A DNA stretch of 64,000 bases, from contig CALBSO010000085.1 in the NCBI GenBank assembly GCA_937968015.1, positions 51,748 to 115,747 of the forward strand, written 5' to 3'. The position numbers and the translations under genes are program-made. The stretch comes from an uncultured Thermomicrobia bacterium (GTDB lineage: Bacteria; Chloroflexota; Chloroflexia; Thermomicrobiales; JALYUS01). A model generated the notes under the pieces. The model was not told the DNA's origin, searched no databases, and saw only the letters and a list, made by a program, of their open reading frames with translations. Shown piece by piece: positions 8,114 through 16,334 of this stretch (position 1 is the first letter of the stretch; each line of letters opens with the position of its first letter).

Positions 8114-9022
8114 TCAAATCGAGAAGAGGTCGGACACGTCGCGGAGGATGTCGTCGAGTTCCTTGTGGTCGTATTCGTCGAGGCCCGAATCCCGGCGGGA
8201 GCGCAAGGTTGTGGTCGCGATTATGCCGCGCCGCTTCAAGACTTCCTTATAGACGATCGGCCCGAACGCCGCCTCCATGTTGAGGAGGGGGAGGAGACGA
8301 TAGAAGGTGCGGCGAGCCTTGTCGAGATTGCCGGCTTCGAGCGCATTCCAGATGCTCACATGGATGTCCGTCGTCTGGCAGGCGGGCATCGTGCCGCACG
8401 CGCCGCGCCGGAACTCGTCCATCAAATAGCGCCCGCCGATGCCGCCCATGATTCCCTGGCAGGCATCGCCCGCTGTCGCGAGCATCGTCGTCATCAAGTG
8501 GCCGGCGTTCGCCGTCTCCTCTTTGAGGTACGAGACGTTGTCAATCTCGGTCATCAGTCGCGTCAGTTGGTGCGCGGACATCTGCGTGCCTGCCGGGCCA
8601 CTCCAGTTCTGGATGAAGACGGGCAGGCCGTCCGCCGCGTCCGCCACCGCCTGATAAAAAGCGAAAACGGACTCCGGGTCGGCGAGACGAACGCCGTACG
8701 GTGGCATCGCGATCACCGCGTCCGCGCTCACTTGACGGGCATATTTGGTATACATCACAGACGCCTGCGTGCTGACCCCTGAAACCCCGATGACAACCGG
8801 GACGCGCTTCGCGGTCGTCTCTACGATGAGCCGTGAGACGCGCTTGCGCTCGTCATCGAGGAGCGTCGGCGATTCGCTCGCGTTGACGGGCGCGACGACA
8901 CCATGTGCGCCTGCCCGCACGCACCAATCCACTTCGTTTTTCAGCGAATCTTCGTCAATGTTCCCGTGCCGGTCGAACGGTGTAACGGGGATCGTGAAGA
9001 CGCCGCGAAATCCTTGTGCCAT
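8114..9022 (-). CDS. Dihydrodipicolinate synthase-family aldolase/lyase with altered active site
   Basis: A 302-residue TIM-barrel of the DapA/N-acetylneuraminate lyase family. The Schiff-base lysine is present in VSYLKEETA. The usual GTTGE substrate loop is replaced by PVNASESPT, and the catalytic YN-PGR tyrosine motif by IQNWSGPAG, so it is unlikely to be dihydrodipicolinate synthase. A pyruvate-, 2-oxoacid- or hydroxyproline-type lyase is possible. ATG 9022 has AAGGAG seven bases upstream; the longer frame to 9379 crosses the divergent thpR gene and is rejected. It is monocistronic or co-transcribed with DUF402 downstream. Confidence 0.87.
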   Translation of the reverse strand: MAQGFRGVFTIPVTPFDRHGNIDEDSLKNEVDWCVRAGAHGVVAPVNASESPTLLDDERKRVSRLIVETTAKRVPVVIGVSGVSTQASVMYTKYARQVSADAVIAMPPYGVRLADPESVFAFYQAVADAADGLPVFIQNWSGPAGTQMSAHQLTRLMTEIDNVSYLKEETANAGHLMTTMLATAGDACQGIMGGIGGRYLMDEFRRGACGTMPACQTTDIHVSIWNALEAGNLDKARRTFYRLLPLLNMEAAFGPIVYKEVLKRRGIIATTTLRSRRDSGLDEYDHKELDDILRDVSDLFSI

Positions 9023-9214
9023 ACACTCGCTCCTTCGTCGCGACAGGACAGAGGACTTCGCGCCCTTTGGCGGGATGAGGACTGAGCGGATTCGCTTCCC
9101 TTGGTCTTCATCCTGCCAACATGGCGCGCATGGTATCAGTTTGGGGCAGTGTATCACGGCGCCTGGTGCGATAATCTCATCGCGGGCACAAGAGACGCGT
9201 AAGGCGGAATCGCG

Positions 9215-9847
9215 ATGCAACAGGTGTCGGATATGGAACCACTTGACCCTCGTCTTCAGCGGTTGTTCATCGCGCTCGAAACGAATGACGTGATGCAACA
9301 AACGATCACCGCAGTGCAGCAGAGACTCGTGCGGCGTGGCGAACTGCCTGTACGCTGGGTCCTGCCGACGCAGGTGCATCTGACGTTACAGTTTCTTGGC
9401 AATGTCGTTTCGGCGCATATTCCATCGTTGGTTGCTGCCGTTTCCCCCGCGGTTGCGCGCCACGATACGCTGCAATTGCGGGCGGAGGGGGTCGGTGCAT
9501 CCCCATCGGTGGAAGCGCCGCGCGTTCTCTGGCTCGGACTTCGCGGTGATGAGCGGCTGATGGCATTGCAGCGCTCCGTCGCGCAAGCGGTGCAGATGGT
9601 CGAGGGCATCAGCGCCGATCATAAGCCCTTTCGACCGCATCTGACGCTCGGGCGAGTGGCGCGGCTCCATCGCGACACACCGGGGCTTGCCGCCGTGAGC
9701 GCGGCGCTCCGTCGGCCCATCGCGGTTCCCGCCACTGCATGGACAGTGAACAGTGTCGTGTTGATCCGCAGCGTACTCAGTGCAGGTGGATCGCGGTATA
9801 CTGTGCGGGAGCGGTTTCCGCTCCGCAAGGGAGAATGGGTACGATGA
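9215..9847 (+). CDS. thpR: RNA 2',3'-cyclic phosphodiesterase
   Basis: A 210-residue member of the 2H phosphoesterase superfamily, with the two diagnostic H-x-T-x motifs HLTLQFLG (near residue 53) and HLTLGRV (near 143). ThpR opens 2',3'-cyclic phosphates on RNA ends and was first known as the archaeal/bacterial 2'-5' RNA ligase. The ATG at 9215 has AAGGCGG upstream; a second ATG six codons on is an alternative. Its TGA overlaps a tiny frame (9844) and is followed within about 110 bp by prfA, so an RNA-processing/translation operon thpR-prfA-prmC is likely. Confidence 0.93.
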   Translation: MQQVSDMEPLDPRLQRLFIALETNDVMQQTITAVQQRLVRRGELPVRWVLPTQVHLTLQFLGNVVSAHIPSLVAAVSPAVARHDTLQLRAEGVGASPSVEAPRVLWLGLRGDERLMALQRSVAQAVQMVEGISADHKPFRPHLTLGRVARLHRDTPGLAAVSAALRRPIAVPATAWTVNSVVLIRSVLSAGGSRYTVRERFPLRKGEWVR

Positions 9848-9900
9848 AGGTGATTCGCAAGGTCCAGCACAGTTGGTGTGACATCCCCGCGCACGGGTAG
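9844..9900 (+). CDS. Possible 18-residue peptide coupled to thpR
   Basis: ATG overlaps the thpR stop (ATGA) and reads MKVIRKVQHSWCDIPAHG before TAG, 59 nt upstream of prfA. The coupling geometry is good and the ribosome could reinitiate, but 18 codons is little evidence. It might be a leader peptide for prfA or chance. Confidence 0.2.
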   Translation: MKVIRKVQHSWCDIPAHG

Positions 9901-9959
9901 CGACCGGGGAAGAGGGCCGTACGCCCAACTGTTGAATTCCACTGGAGGACTGAATCACC

Positions 9960-11045
9960 ATGCAGATGTTTGATACTCTCGCCGACATCGAGCGGCGCTA
10001 TCTCGCGATCGAAGACGAAATGGGGCAGCCGGAGGTCGTCACCGACCATCTCCAGTTGTCGGCGCTCGGCCGCGCGCGGGCGGAACTCGAAGATGCCGTG
10101 ATCGCCTATCGGCGGCTGCGCGAATTGAATGATGAAATCGCCGTGACCGCAACGATGGCAGGTGAGGAGCAAGACCCGGAAATCGCCGCGCTTGCGCGAG
10201 AAGAACTCGAAACACTAACCGAACAGCGTGACGCACAGATCGAGGCGATCCGCCTGATGCTCGTCCCGCGCGATCCGAACGATGAGCGGGATGTGATCGT
10301 CGAAATTCGCGCTGGCACCGGCGGAGAAGAGGCCGCGCTCTTCGCCGCCGAACTCTTTCGGATGTATACGAAGTACGCGGAGCGGCAGCGGTGGACGGTC
10401 GAGTTGATTGACCTCAATGAGACCGGCATCGGCGGCATGAAGGAAGTCGTCTTCGAGGTGCATGGCAAGAGCGCGTTCGCGCATCTTCGCTGGGAGAGCG
10501 GCGTCCACCGCGTCCAGCGCGTCCCGGCGACCGAGTCCGGCGGCCGAATCCATACTTCGACGGCGACGGTGATCGTCATGCCGGAAGTCGAGGACGTGGA
10601 TGTGCAGATCAACGACGCGGATTTGAAGATTGATGTCTATCGTTCGTCCGGCCACGGCGGACAGAGCGTCAATACGACTGACAGCGCCGTGCGCATTACG
10701 CACCTGCCGACAGGTCTTGTCGTCACCTGCCAGGACGAAAAGAGCCAGTTGAAGAACCGGAATAAGGCGCTTGCGGTGCTCCGTGCCCGACTGTATGACA
10801 TGGAACTTCAGAAGCAACAGCAGGCGCTGTCCGCCGAGCGGAAATCGCAGATCGGCACCGGCGACCGCAGCGAGAAGATCCGCACGTACAACTTCCCGCA
10901 GGACCGCGTGACTGACCACCGGATTGGCATGAACCGTTCGAACCTGCCCGGCGTACTGAACGGGGACATCGAACCGCTCATCGCCGAGTTGCGGGCGGCG
11001 GATCACGCAGACCGGCTCGCGGCGGCGGGCTTGGCGGCCGGCTAA
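9960..11045 (+). CDS. prfA: Peptide chain release factor 1
   Basis: A 361-residue class I release factor for UAA/UAG. The tripeptide anticodon motif PAT is at about 189-191 (VPATESGGR), specific for RF1 rather than RF2, and the catalytic GGQ is at about 233-235 in SSGHGGQSVNTT. The length is typical. GGAGG lies about 11 nt before the ATG. The gene is followed after one base by prmC, whose product methylates the GGQ glutamine, a classic pairing. Confidence 0.98.
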   Translation: MQMFDTLADIERRYLAIEDEMGQPEVVTDHLQLSALGRARAELEDAVIAYRRLRELNDEIAVTATMAGEEQDPEIAALAREELETLTEQRDAQIEAIRLMLVPRDPNDERDVIVEIRAGTGGEEAALFAAELFRMYTKYAERQRWTVELIDLNETGIGGMKEVVFEVHGKSAFAHLRWESGVHRVQRVPATESGGRIHTSTATVIVMPEVEDVDVQINDADLKIDVYRSSGHGGQSVNTTDSAVRITHLPTGLVVTCQDEKSQLKNRNKALAVLRARLYDMELQKQQQALSAERKSQIGTGDRSEKIRTYNFPQDRVTDHRIGMNRSNLPGVLNGDIEPLIAELRAADHADRLAAAGLAAG

Positions 11046-11046
11046 C

Positions 11047-11904
11047 GTGACCACGCCGTGCCTTCGCGATCTGATGGCACGCGGCTCCGCCATGTTGCGG
11101 CACGGTGGGATCGAGACGCCGGAACTCGATGCCGCGCTCTTGCTCGGTTATCTCCTCGGGCTCGACCGGGCGGCGCTGTACGCGCACATCCTCGATGCCG
11201 CGCCGCCGGGCATATCCGCAGCCTTCGATGGCCTGATCGCGCGGCGCCTGGGTCGCGCGCCAGTGGCATACCTCACGGGCACGAAGGAGTTTATGGGCTT
11301 GCAGTTCGCCGTCAATCCGGCGGTCCTCGTGCCGCGCCCGGAGACCGAACTGCTCGTCGAATGGGCGGTGCGCTGGCTTCAGGAACGGAGTGATCGCACG
11401 CGGGTCGTAGACGTTGGCACGGGGAGCGGCGCCATCGCGGTTGCCCTCACATCCATGACCCCGTATGCGCGCGTCCTCGCTTCAGACATATCGCGTAGCG
11501 CGCTGGCTGTCGCGCGATACAACGCGCGTCAGCATGGTGTCGCCGGGCGGGTCACTCTTATCTGCGGCGATCGCTTGTCGTGGCTCGGCCAAGCGGCGGA
11601 CCTTATCCTCGCCAATCTACCGTATCTTACCGACGTTCAGGCGGATAAGACGGAACTCGACGCGGAGCCGCGTATCGCGCTCGCCGGTGGGGGAGGAGAC
11701 GGCTTTGAATTATACCGGACGCTGATTCCGCAGGTTCCGGCGCGTCTCGCCAACAGCGGCGCGTTTGCCTTCGAGATTGATCCTTCCCAAGCGAAAATTG
11801 CCGGTGCACTCTGCTCCGAGTCGTTTGCGTTCGCCTCCGTCACGATGCATCATGACTTGGCCGGATTGACCCGCTTCATCACGGTCGAAGCAACTCCCGG
11901 GTAA
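11047..11904 (+). CDS. prmC: Release factor glutamine methyltransferase
   Basis: A 285-residue SAM-dependent methyltransferase that modifies the GGQ glutamine of release factors. The N-terminal helical domain is followed by PVAYLTGTKEFMGL, VLVPRPETELLVEW, the SAM loop VVDVGTGSGAIAVAL and the active-site motif LANLPYL (NLPY instead of the common NPPY). The GTG start lies one base after the prfA stop, so translation is coupled. NLPY occurs in some family members; the Pro-Tyr pair that contacts the Gln is kept. Confidence 0.95.
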   Translation: MTTPCLRDLMARGSAMLRHGGIETPELDAALLLGYLLGLDRAALYAHILDAAPPGISAAFDGLIARRLGRAPVAYLTGTKEFMGLQFAVNPAVLVPRPETELLVEWAVRWLQERSDRTRVVDVGTGSGAIAVALTSMTPYARVLASDISRSALAVARYNARQHGVAGRVTLICGDRLSWLGQAADLILANLPYLTDVQADKTELDAEPRIALAGGGGDGFELYRTLIPQVPARLANSGAFAFEIDPSQAKIAGALCSESFAFASVTMHHDLAGLTRFITVEATPG

Positions 11905-12019
11905 TCTCAGAGCGAGGTCGCGGCATTCGGTGCGACACCCTTTCCGTTCGCGAACGCCCGGAATCGCGTGCTATGCTATGCGCGGTTTTCACGGGATCGG
12001 TTATACGAGGGAGGAACGG

Positions 12020-13069
12020 ATGGGGCGGACATTCAAGCGGTTACTCGTGACGGGTGGCGCGGGCTTTATCGGCAGCAACTTCGTGCGGCGCACGCTCGCG
12101 CGGCGACCGTATGAGGTCGTTGTCCTCGATAGACTGACTTACGCCGGGAACCTCGCGAATCTCGCCCCCGTGGAGTCCGACCCACGCTATACCTTCGTCC
12201 ATGGCGATATTGCGAATCCAGCAGTCGTCCGCGAGGCGATGCGCGGGTGCGATGGTGTGCTGAACTTCGCCGCCGAGTCGCACGTGGACCGCTCGATCAT
12301 GGATGGCAGTAACTTCGCAAAGACGCAGGTGGTTGGTACCTTGACGCTCCTCGAAGCGGCGCGGCAGGAAGGTGTCAGTTGCTATCTCCAGGTCAGCACC
12401 GATGAAGTCTATGGTCATGTCGAAGATGGCGTCTCGCGGGAGGATGACGCGCCCGCGCCCCGTTCGCCGTACAGCGCGACGAAGGCAGGCGCTGACTTGA
12501 TCGTGAACTCGTACCATATCACTCATGGCCTGACGACCGTGATTACGCGCGGTGCGAATACCTACGGTTCCCATCAATATCCCGAAAAATTACTCCCGGT
12601 GGCGATTACCAATGCGCTTGACGGCCGACCGATTCCCGTCTATGGCGACGGTATGCAAGTGCGCGATTGGCTCCATGTAGACGATCACTGTGACGGTATT
12701 GACCGCGTCTTGCATGAAGGCGTGCCCGGGGAGGCGTACAATATTGGCGCGGAGCATGAGGGGTTAGGGCATGGACGCACGAACCTCGAAGTCCTCCATG
12801 CGCTCCTTGATGTGCTTGGGAAGCCGCATGACATGCTCCAGTTCGTCGGCGACCGACCGGGCCACGACCGGCGCTACGCCCTCGATTGCGAGAAACTGCG
12901 CGCGCTCGGCTGGCAGACGGAGATGCCGTTCGCGGTCGGCCTCGAGCGAACAGTGCGTTGGTACGCGGAACATCGTGATTGGTGGGAGCCACTCAAGCAG
13001 GATGCCGGATACGTCGCCTACTACAACCGAAACTACGGAGACCGGGATAATCTCGTCGCCGCCCGCTAG
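12020..13069 (+). CDS. rfbB: dTDP-glucose 4,6-dehydratase
   Basis: A 349-residue short-chain dehydrogenase of the RmlB type, which makes dTDP-4-keto-6-deoxyglucose for rhamnose and other deoxysugars. It shows the NAD+ motif TGGAGFIGSNFVR, LTYAGNLANL, AAESHVDRSI, QVSTDEVYG, the YSATKAGAD Tyr-Lys pair, RGANTYGSHQYPEK and the HVDDHC region. ATG 12020 has GGGAGGAAC just upstream; the frame further upstream lacks support. No other dTDP-sugar genes are near. The 3' end overlaps the SpoIIE-like gene by 68 bp. Confidence 0.95.
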   Translation: MGRTFKRLLVTGGAGFIGSNFVRRTLARRPYEVVVLDRLTYAGNLANLAPVESDPRYTFVHGDIANPAVVREAMRGCDGVLNFAAESHVDRSIMDGSNFAKTQVVGTLTLLEAARQEGVSCYLQVSTDEVYGHVEDGVSREDDAPAPRSPYSATKAGADLIVNSYHITHGLTTVITRGANTYGSHQYPEKLLPVAITNALDGRPIPVYGDGMQVRDWLHVDDHCDGIDRVLHEGVPGEAYNIGAEHEGLGHGRTNLEVLHALLDVLGKPHDMLQFVGDRPGHDRRYALDCEKLRALGWQTEMPFAVGLERTVRWYAEHRDWWEPLKQDAGYVAYYNRNYGDRDNLVAAR

Positions 13070-13808
13070 CGCGGAGGCGAATTTCCTCCGGGCAGATCTC
13101 GCCGCCGCGAAGACGAGCCACTATGCCGCACGCGAGAGCGGTGACACGGTCGAACTCGTCGAGCGGCCCGATGGCGGCTTCACCCTCGTCTTAGTTGACG
13201 GGCAAGGGCATGGATACCCGGCAAAACTGCTCTCACTGCAATTGACCTCCAAGGCGGTTGCACTCATCAAGGAGGGCGTGCGGGATGGCGCGGTGGCGCG
13301 CGCCGTCCATGATTACTTGCATGCCTATCGCGGGGGGCGCGTCTCCGCGACGCTCGATCTTCTCACCCTCGATCTCGGGGCAAACAGCGTCCTCGTCTCG
13401 CGGAACGCGGATGTGCCGGGCGTGGTCTGCCACGACGGTCAGTGGGCACTCTTGCCGACAGTATCGGGGCCAATCGGCATTCGCCGCCATGCGCGCCCGG
13501 CGATTGACCACTTCGATCTCGCACTGGGATTGCAGGTCGCACTCTTCACGGACGGTATCACCCATGCCGGCGAGCGGTACGGCACATCCTTTGATGTGCT
13601 GGCGGTACTGTCGCCACGTTCGCCAAACCCGGTGAGCGCGCAAGTGCTGGCGGATACGCTGCTCGCCGCCGCGATTGCCGCGGATCGCGGGCTTCCGAAT
13701 GACGACATGACCGTGATCGCGCTGACGATCACGGCGCGCGAGGAACACGCGGTAACGCGCCATCTGAATGCCAATGTCCCGCTCATCCGACGACGCCGTG
13801 ATGGATGA
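13002..13808 (+). CDS. SpoIIE/PP2C-like serine phosphatase domain protein
   Basis: A protein of 268 residues. After a Thr/Ser-rich start come KTSHYAARESGD, LVLVDGQGHGYPAKLLS (PP2C metal Asp), VSATLDLLTLDL, GPIGIRRHARP, VALFTDGITHAGERYG and LPNDDMTVIALTI, the order of SpoIIE-type PPM phosphatases. No start codon occurs in frame between 13071 and the first conserved residues, so initiation must lie inside rfbB; ATG 13002 is the closest. Such phosphatases usually act in partner-switching sigma regulation, but no anti-sigma kinase or antagonist is next to it. It overlaps the P-loop gene by 41 bp. Confidence 0.85.
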   Translation: MPDTSPTTTETTETGIISSPPASAEANFLRADLAAAKTSHYAARESGDTVELVERPDGGFTLVLVDGQGHGYPAKLLSLQLTSKAVALIKEGVRDGAVARAVHDYLHAYRGGRVSATLDLLTLDLGANSVLVSRNADVPGVVCHDGQWALLPTVSGPIGIRRHARPAIDHFDLALGLQVALFTDGITHAGERYGTSFDVLAVLSPRSPNPVSAQVLADTLLAAAIAADRGLPNDDMTVIALTITAREEHAVTRHLNANVPLIRRRRDG

Positions 13809-14193
13809 AGACGGCGGGCAGACGGACGTGCGACCGCTTCGGATCGCGGTGGTCGGTCATTGCGCCTCGGGAAAGTCCACGCTCGTTGGCGCGCTCCGGC
13901 GCAACGGATACGACGCGCACGCCGTCGCGCAGGAACACTCAGGGGTTACCTGGCTGTGGCGGCATTCCGAACCGGACGTACTGATCTATCTCGATGTACC
14001 ACTTGCCGCAGTGCGCGCGCGACGCGGGGAGGAATGGCCCAAGGCTATCTACGATGCACAAGAAGCACGCCTCACGGACGCGCGGGCTCACGCGGATTTA
14101 GTGCTCGACACGAATACGGAGTCCATCGCCAAGATGACCGCGCATGCGATCACCTTCTTATCTGAATACACGCCCAAGGCTGAGCGGCGTTAA
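13768..14193 (+). CDS. Small P-loop nucleotide-binding protein (kinase-like)
   Basis: A 141-residue protein with Walker A GHCASGKST near residue 30 and a hydrophobic strand DVLIYLDVPLAAVRARRG, where the Asp may serve as Walker B, as in small nucleoside-kinase-like proteins. ATG 13768 overlaps the phosphatase gene; ATGs at 13801 and 13804 around its stop are alternatives and neither has a clear SD. It probably forms a three-gene unit with rfbB and the phosphatase. Substrate unknown. A long hairpin follows the stop. Confidence 0.75.
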   Translation: MPMSRSSDDAVMDEDGGQTDVRPLRIAVVGHCASGKSTLVGALRRNGYDAHAVAQEHSGVTWLWRHSEPDVLIYLDVPLAAVRARRGEEWPKAIYDAQEARLTDARAHADLVLDTNTESIAKMTAHAITFLSEYTPKAERR

Positions 14194-14226
14194 AGCGGTT
14201 TCCGTAATGAATGAGCCTCTGTTCCC

Positions 14227-14288
14227 CTGGTGGTGGCGGGCTTCAGCCTGTCACAGGAAGGAGTGACAGGCTGAAGCCCGCCACCACC
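14227..14288. repeat. 27-bp perfect inverted repeat, REP-like hairpin
   Basis: Arms 14227-14253 and 14262-14288 are perfectly complementary, with an 8-nt loop AGGAAGGA. It lies between two convergent genes. The right-arm words CAGGCTGAAGCC and GCCACCA recur at 36280-36304. There is no T tract, so it is more like a dispersed palindromic element that may also end transcription from both sides. The rest of the 207-bp gap shows nothing. Confidence 0.85.
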
Positions 14289-14400
14289 AACACTCCATCG
14301 GCTCAATCGCACTGAAATCCGCGTTCGTACCAAGTCCGTATCAATACTGCCGCATTCCTGGCGCCACCGATCCTTTACGCCGTTCGTTGACCGGATTTGG

Positions 14401-15405
14401 TCACGCGTTCTTGATATACCTGTCGAAGAAGACGAGGTTGGATTGCACGTATTCCTGGAAGCCCGCGCCCTGAAATGAGTGGGGCTGCCCCTGATACGTG
14501 TGATACTCAATCGTCTTCCCTTTTCCCGCGAAGGCATCGCGCAATTTCTCCGCCCACTCGATCGGGCAGGTGGTGTCCGCAAATGAGTGGTGGATGGCGA
14601 CCGGGCAGTCCACGCGATCCAGATAATTGATCGGGGACATGCGGCGGTATGCTTCTGCAATCTTGTCCGGTGGCCCAAACTGGTCAGTGACCTTGTCTCC
14701 CTCACCCGTGCCGCTACCCGGTATCGCCCAGCGCGTGTGACGCGCGATGTAGTTATCCACCTCATCACCGGACACCGAGCCGTAGAGCGTCGCGGCCTTG
14801 ATCTGCCCCTGCGTCGTCACGAGCACTTGCTGCGTGATCCCGCCGCCCATGCTGTGGCCCATCATGCCGATGCGATTTGCATCAACGGGCGCGACAAACC
14901 GGATGGCGTCGAGGAGATTGCGCACATCGTAGGTGTAGCCGGCTTCGAGTTGGTACTCGCCCTTGTCCGAGCCTGCATAGTTGCGGTAATCGCTGGCGAT
15001 GGTGACGTACCCGTTCGAGGCGAAGAAAATATCCTCTCGCAAGGTGTCGTAGCCGGTGTCATAGGCATTGAAGGCGAAGTGCCCGTGATTGATGAGCAGC
15101 ACCGGCCACGGCCCGTCGCCTTGCCCGACCGGCACGCACATCAGCCCCGTGATCGTCAGATCATACGAGCGATACGAGACGACGAACGCCTCGACGCTGT
15201 CGCCCTGTAGACCCCGGCTGTTCCTGATCGTGAAGTCGCCGCCATCCTGCGGGCGCTGCCAGATCGAATCCATATATCGCGCGACCGGGCCGGGCGGGAG
15301 ATCCTCGGCGACCGTCGAGATGACCGGCGCGAGTGCTGCCGCGAGACCGATGCCCGCGGCGCCTTGCAAGAGCGTCCGGCGACGGAGTGGATGATCGCGC
15401 GACAT
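14401..15405 (-). CDS. Tat-exported alpha/beta hydrolase (dienelactone hydrolase / prolyl-oligopeptidase-like)
   Basis: A 334-residue protein. The N-terminus HPLRRRTLLQGAAGIGLAAALAP is a twin-arginine signal (RRRTLLQ then a hydrophobic run), so it acts outside the membrane. The hydrolase fold shows VLLINHGH (oxyanion region), the nucleophile elbow GMMGHSMGGG, the acid region HHSFADTTCP and the His in GQPHSFQG. Esterase, lipase or peptidase activity is possible; the substrate is unknown. The ATG follows a near-perfect AAAGGAGGTG. It is read together with the beta-lactamase-like gene upstream on the same strand. Confidence 0.88.
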   Translation of the reverse strand: MSRDHPLRRRTLLQGAAGIGLAAALAPVISTVAEDLPPGPVARYMDSIWQRPQDGGDFTIRNSRGLQGDSVEAFVVSYRSYDLTITGLMCVPVGQGDGPWPVLLINHGHFAFNAYDTGYDTLREDIFFASNGYVTIASDYRNYAGSDKGEYQLEAGYTYDVRNLLDAIRFVAPVDANRIGMMGHSMGGGITQQVLVTTQGQIKAATLYGSVSGDEVDNYIARHTRWAIPGSGTGEGDKVTDQFGPPDKIAEAYRRMSPINYLDRVDCPVAIHHSFADTTCPIEWAEKLRDAFAGKGKTIEYHTYQGQPHSFQGAGFQEYVQSNLVFFDRYIKNA

Positions 15406-15476
15406 CGGTTACACCTCCTTTGCGTGTGTTCGTGTTTCTCCACGTTGTACGGAATCATGTCCGCCATCCGATGGAA

Positions 15477-16295
15477 TCAACTCGAATAGACTGGCCCGAC
15501 GACGCCCGTCGCGGCCATCGCCGCGCGGCTAATTTCCCCGATCACTTGCTCGCCGACATGGGGGTCGGGGAAATTTTCGCAGTAGACGGCAATAATCAGC
15601 CGACCGTTCGGCGCGAGGATGAAGCCGGCGTCGTTTGTCACCCCCGGCACCGAGCCGGTCTTCGATCCCCAACGGATCGCACTGCCCTGTGGCAGGTAGC
15701 GGGCGATCCGGCGGCCGTTCTGCTGCTTTTCCAGCATGCCGATCATCGCGTCGCACGATGCCCGTGACGCTGCCTCGCCATCGAGAATCGCCCGGATCGC
15801 CACAGCATAGTCGTTCGGCGCGGCGAGATTCTCCTGCTCGCCCGCGTTCGCCGGTCGCCCCTTCATCTCGCGACCGAGCACCGAATTCTTCATGCCGAGA
15901 TCGCGCATTGTCCGGTTCACTGCGTCCATGCCCGCCATGCGGATGAGAATATTGGTCGCCATATTGTCGCTGATCGAGATCATCAGATAGAGAAGGTCAT
16001 TGAGCGTCACTTCAAGGCCCTGGTGCATGTTGAGGAGCACGCCGCTACCCGGTGTCATATCTGCCTCAGACGTAACGTGGCGATCATCGAGGGACCGCCT
16101 GCCCGCGTCAATCTGCCGGAAAATCTCCACCATGATCGGAATTTTGACGGTGCTGGCCGCGCCGAACTTCCGGTCGCCGTGATGTGACCAGTGCGTGCCG
16201 TTTGGCCCGAACAGCGAAACGCCGACCGTGCCGCTCTCGCTCGCCTGCGCCACGATCTCCTCAACCATGCTCCAGTTCGTTGTCGTCTGCGCCAT
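15477..16295 (-). CDS. Class A beta-lactamase-fold serine hydrolase lacking a signal peptide
   Basis: A 272-residue member of the penicillin-recognising serine hydrolases. The motifs are in order: S-x-x-K as STVK (about residue 48), SDN (ISISDNMAT, about 109), an E/N region GEQENLAAPND, and KTG (GSKTGSVPG, about 214). The protein starts MAQTTTNWSMVEEI with no signal or lipobox, unlike periplasmic beta-lactamases; GGAGGAG sits eight bases before the ATG and no upstream extension is available with a signal. It may be a cytosolic esterase, peptidase or amidase rather than a resistance enzyme. Confidence 0.87.
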   Translation of the reverse strand: MAQTTTNWSMVEEIVAQASESGTVGVSLFGPNGTHWSHHGDRKFGAASTVKIPIMVEIFRQIDAGRRSLDDRHVTSEADMTPGSGVLLNMHQGLEVTLNDLLYLMISISDNMATNILIRMAGMDAVNRTMRDLGMKNSVLGREMKGRPANAGEQENLAAPNDYAVAIRAILDGEAASRASCDAMIGMLEKQQNGRRIARYLPQGSAIRWGSKTGSVPGVTNDAGFILAPNGRLIIAVYCENFPDPHVGEQVIGEISRAAMAATGVVGPVYSS

Positions 16296-16334
16296 GTCGC
16301 CACTCCTCCGCTCGATGCTGCCGCGCTCATTGTC

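Noticed and set aside
11905..12019. Possible tRNA or structured RNA before rfbB
   Set aside because: No cloverleaf or T-loop consensus could be found; only TATGCT -10-like words.
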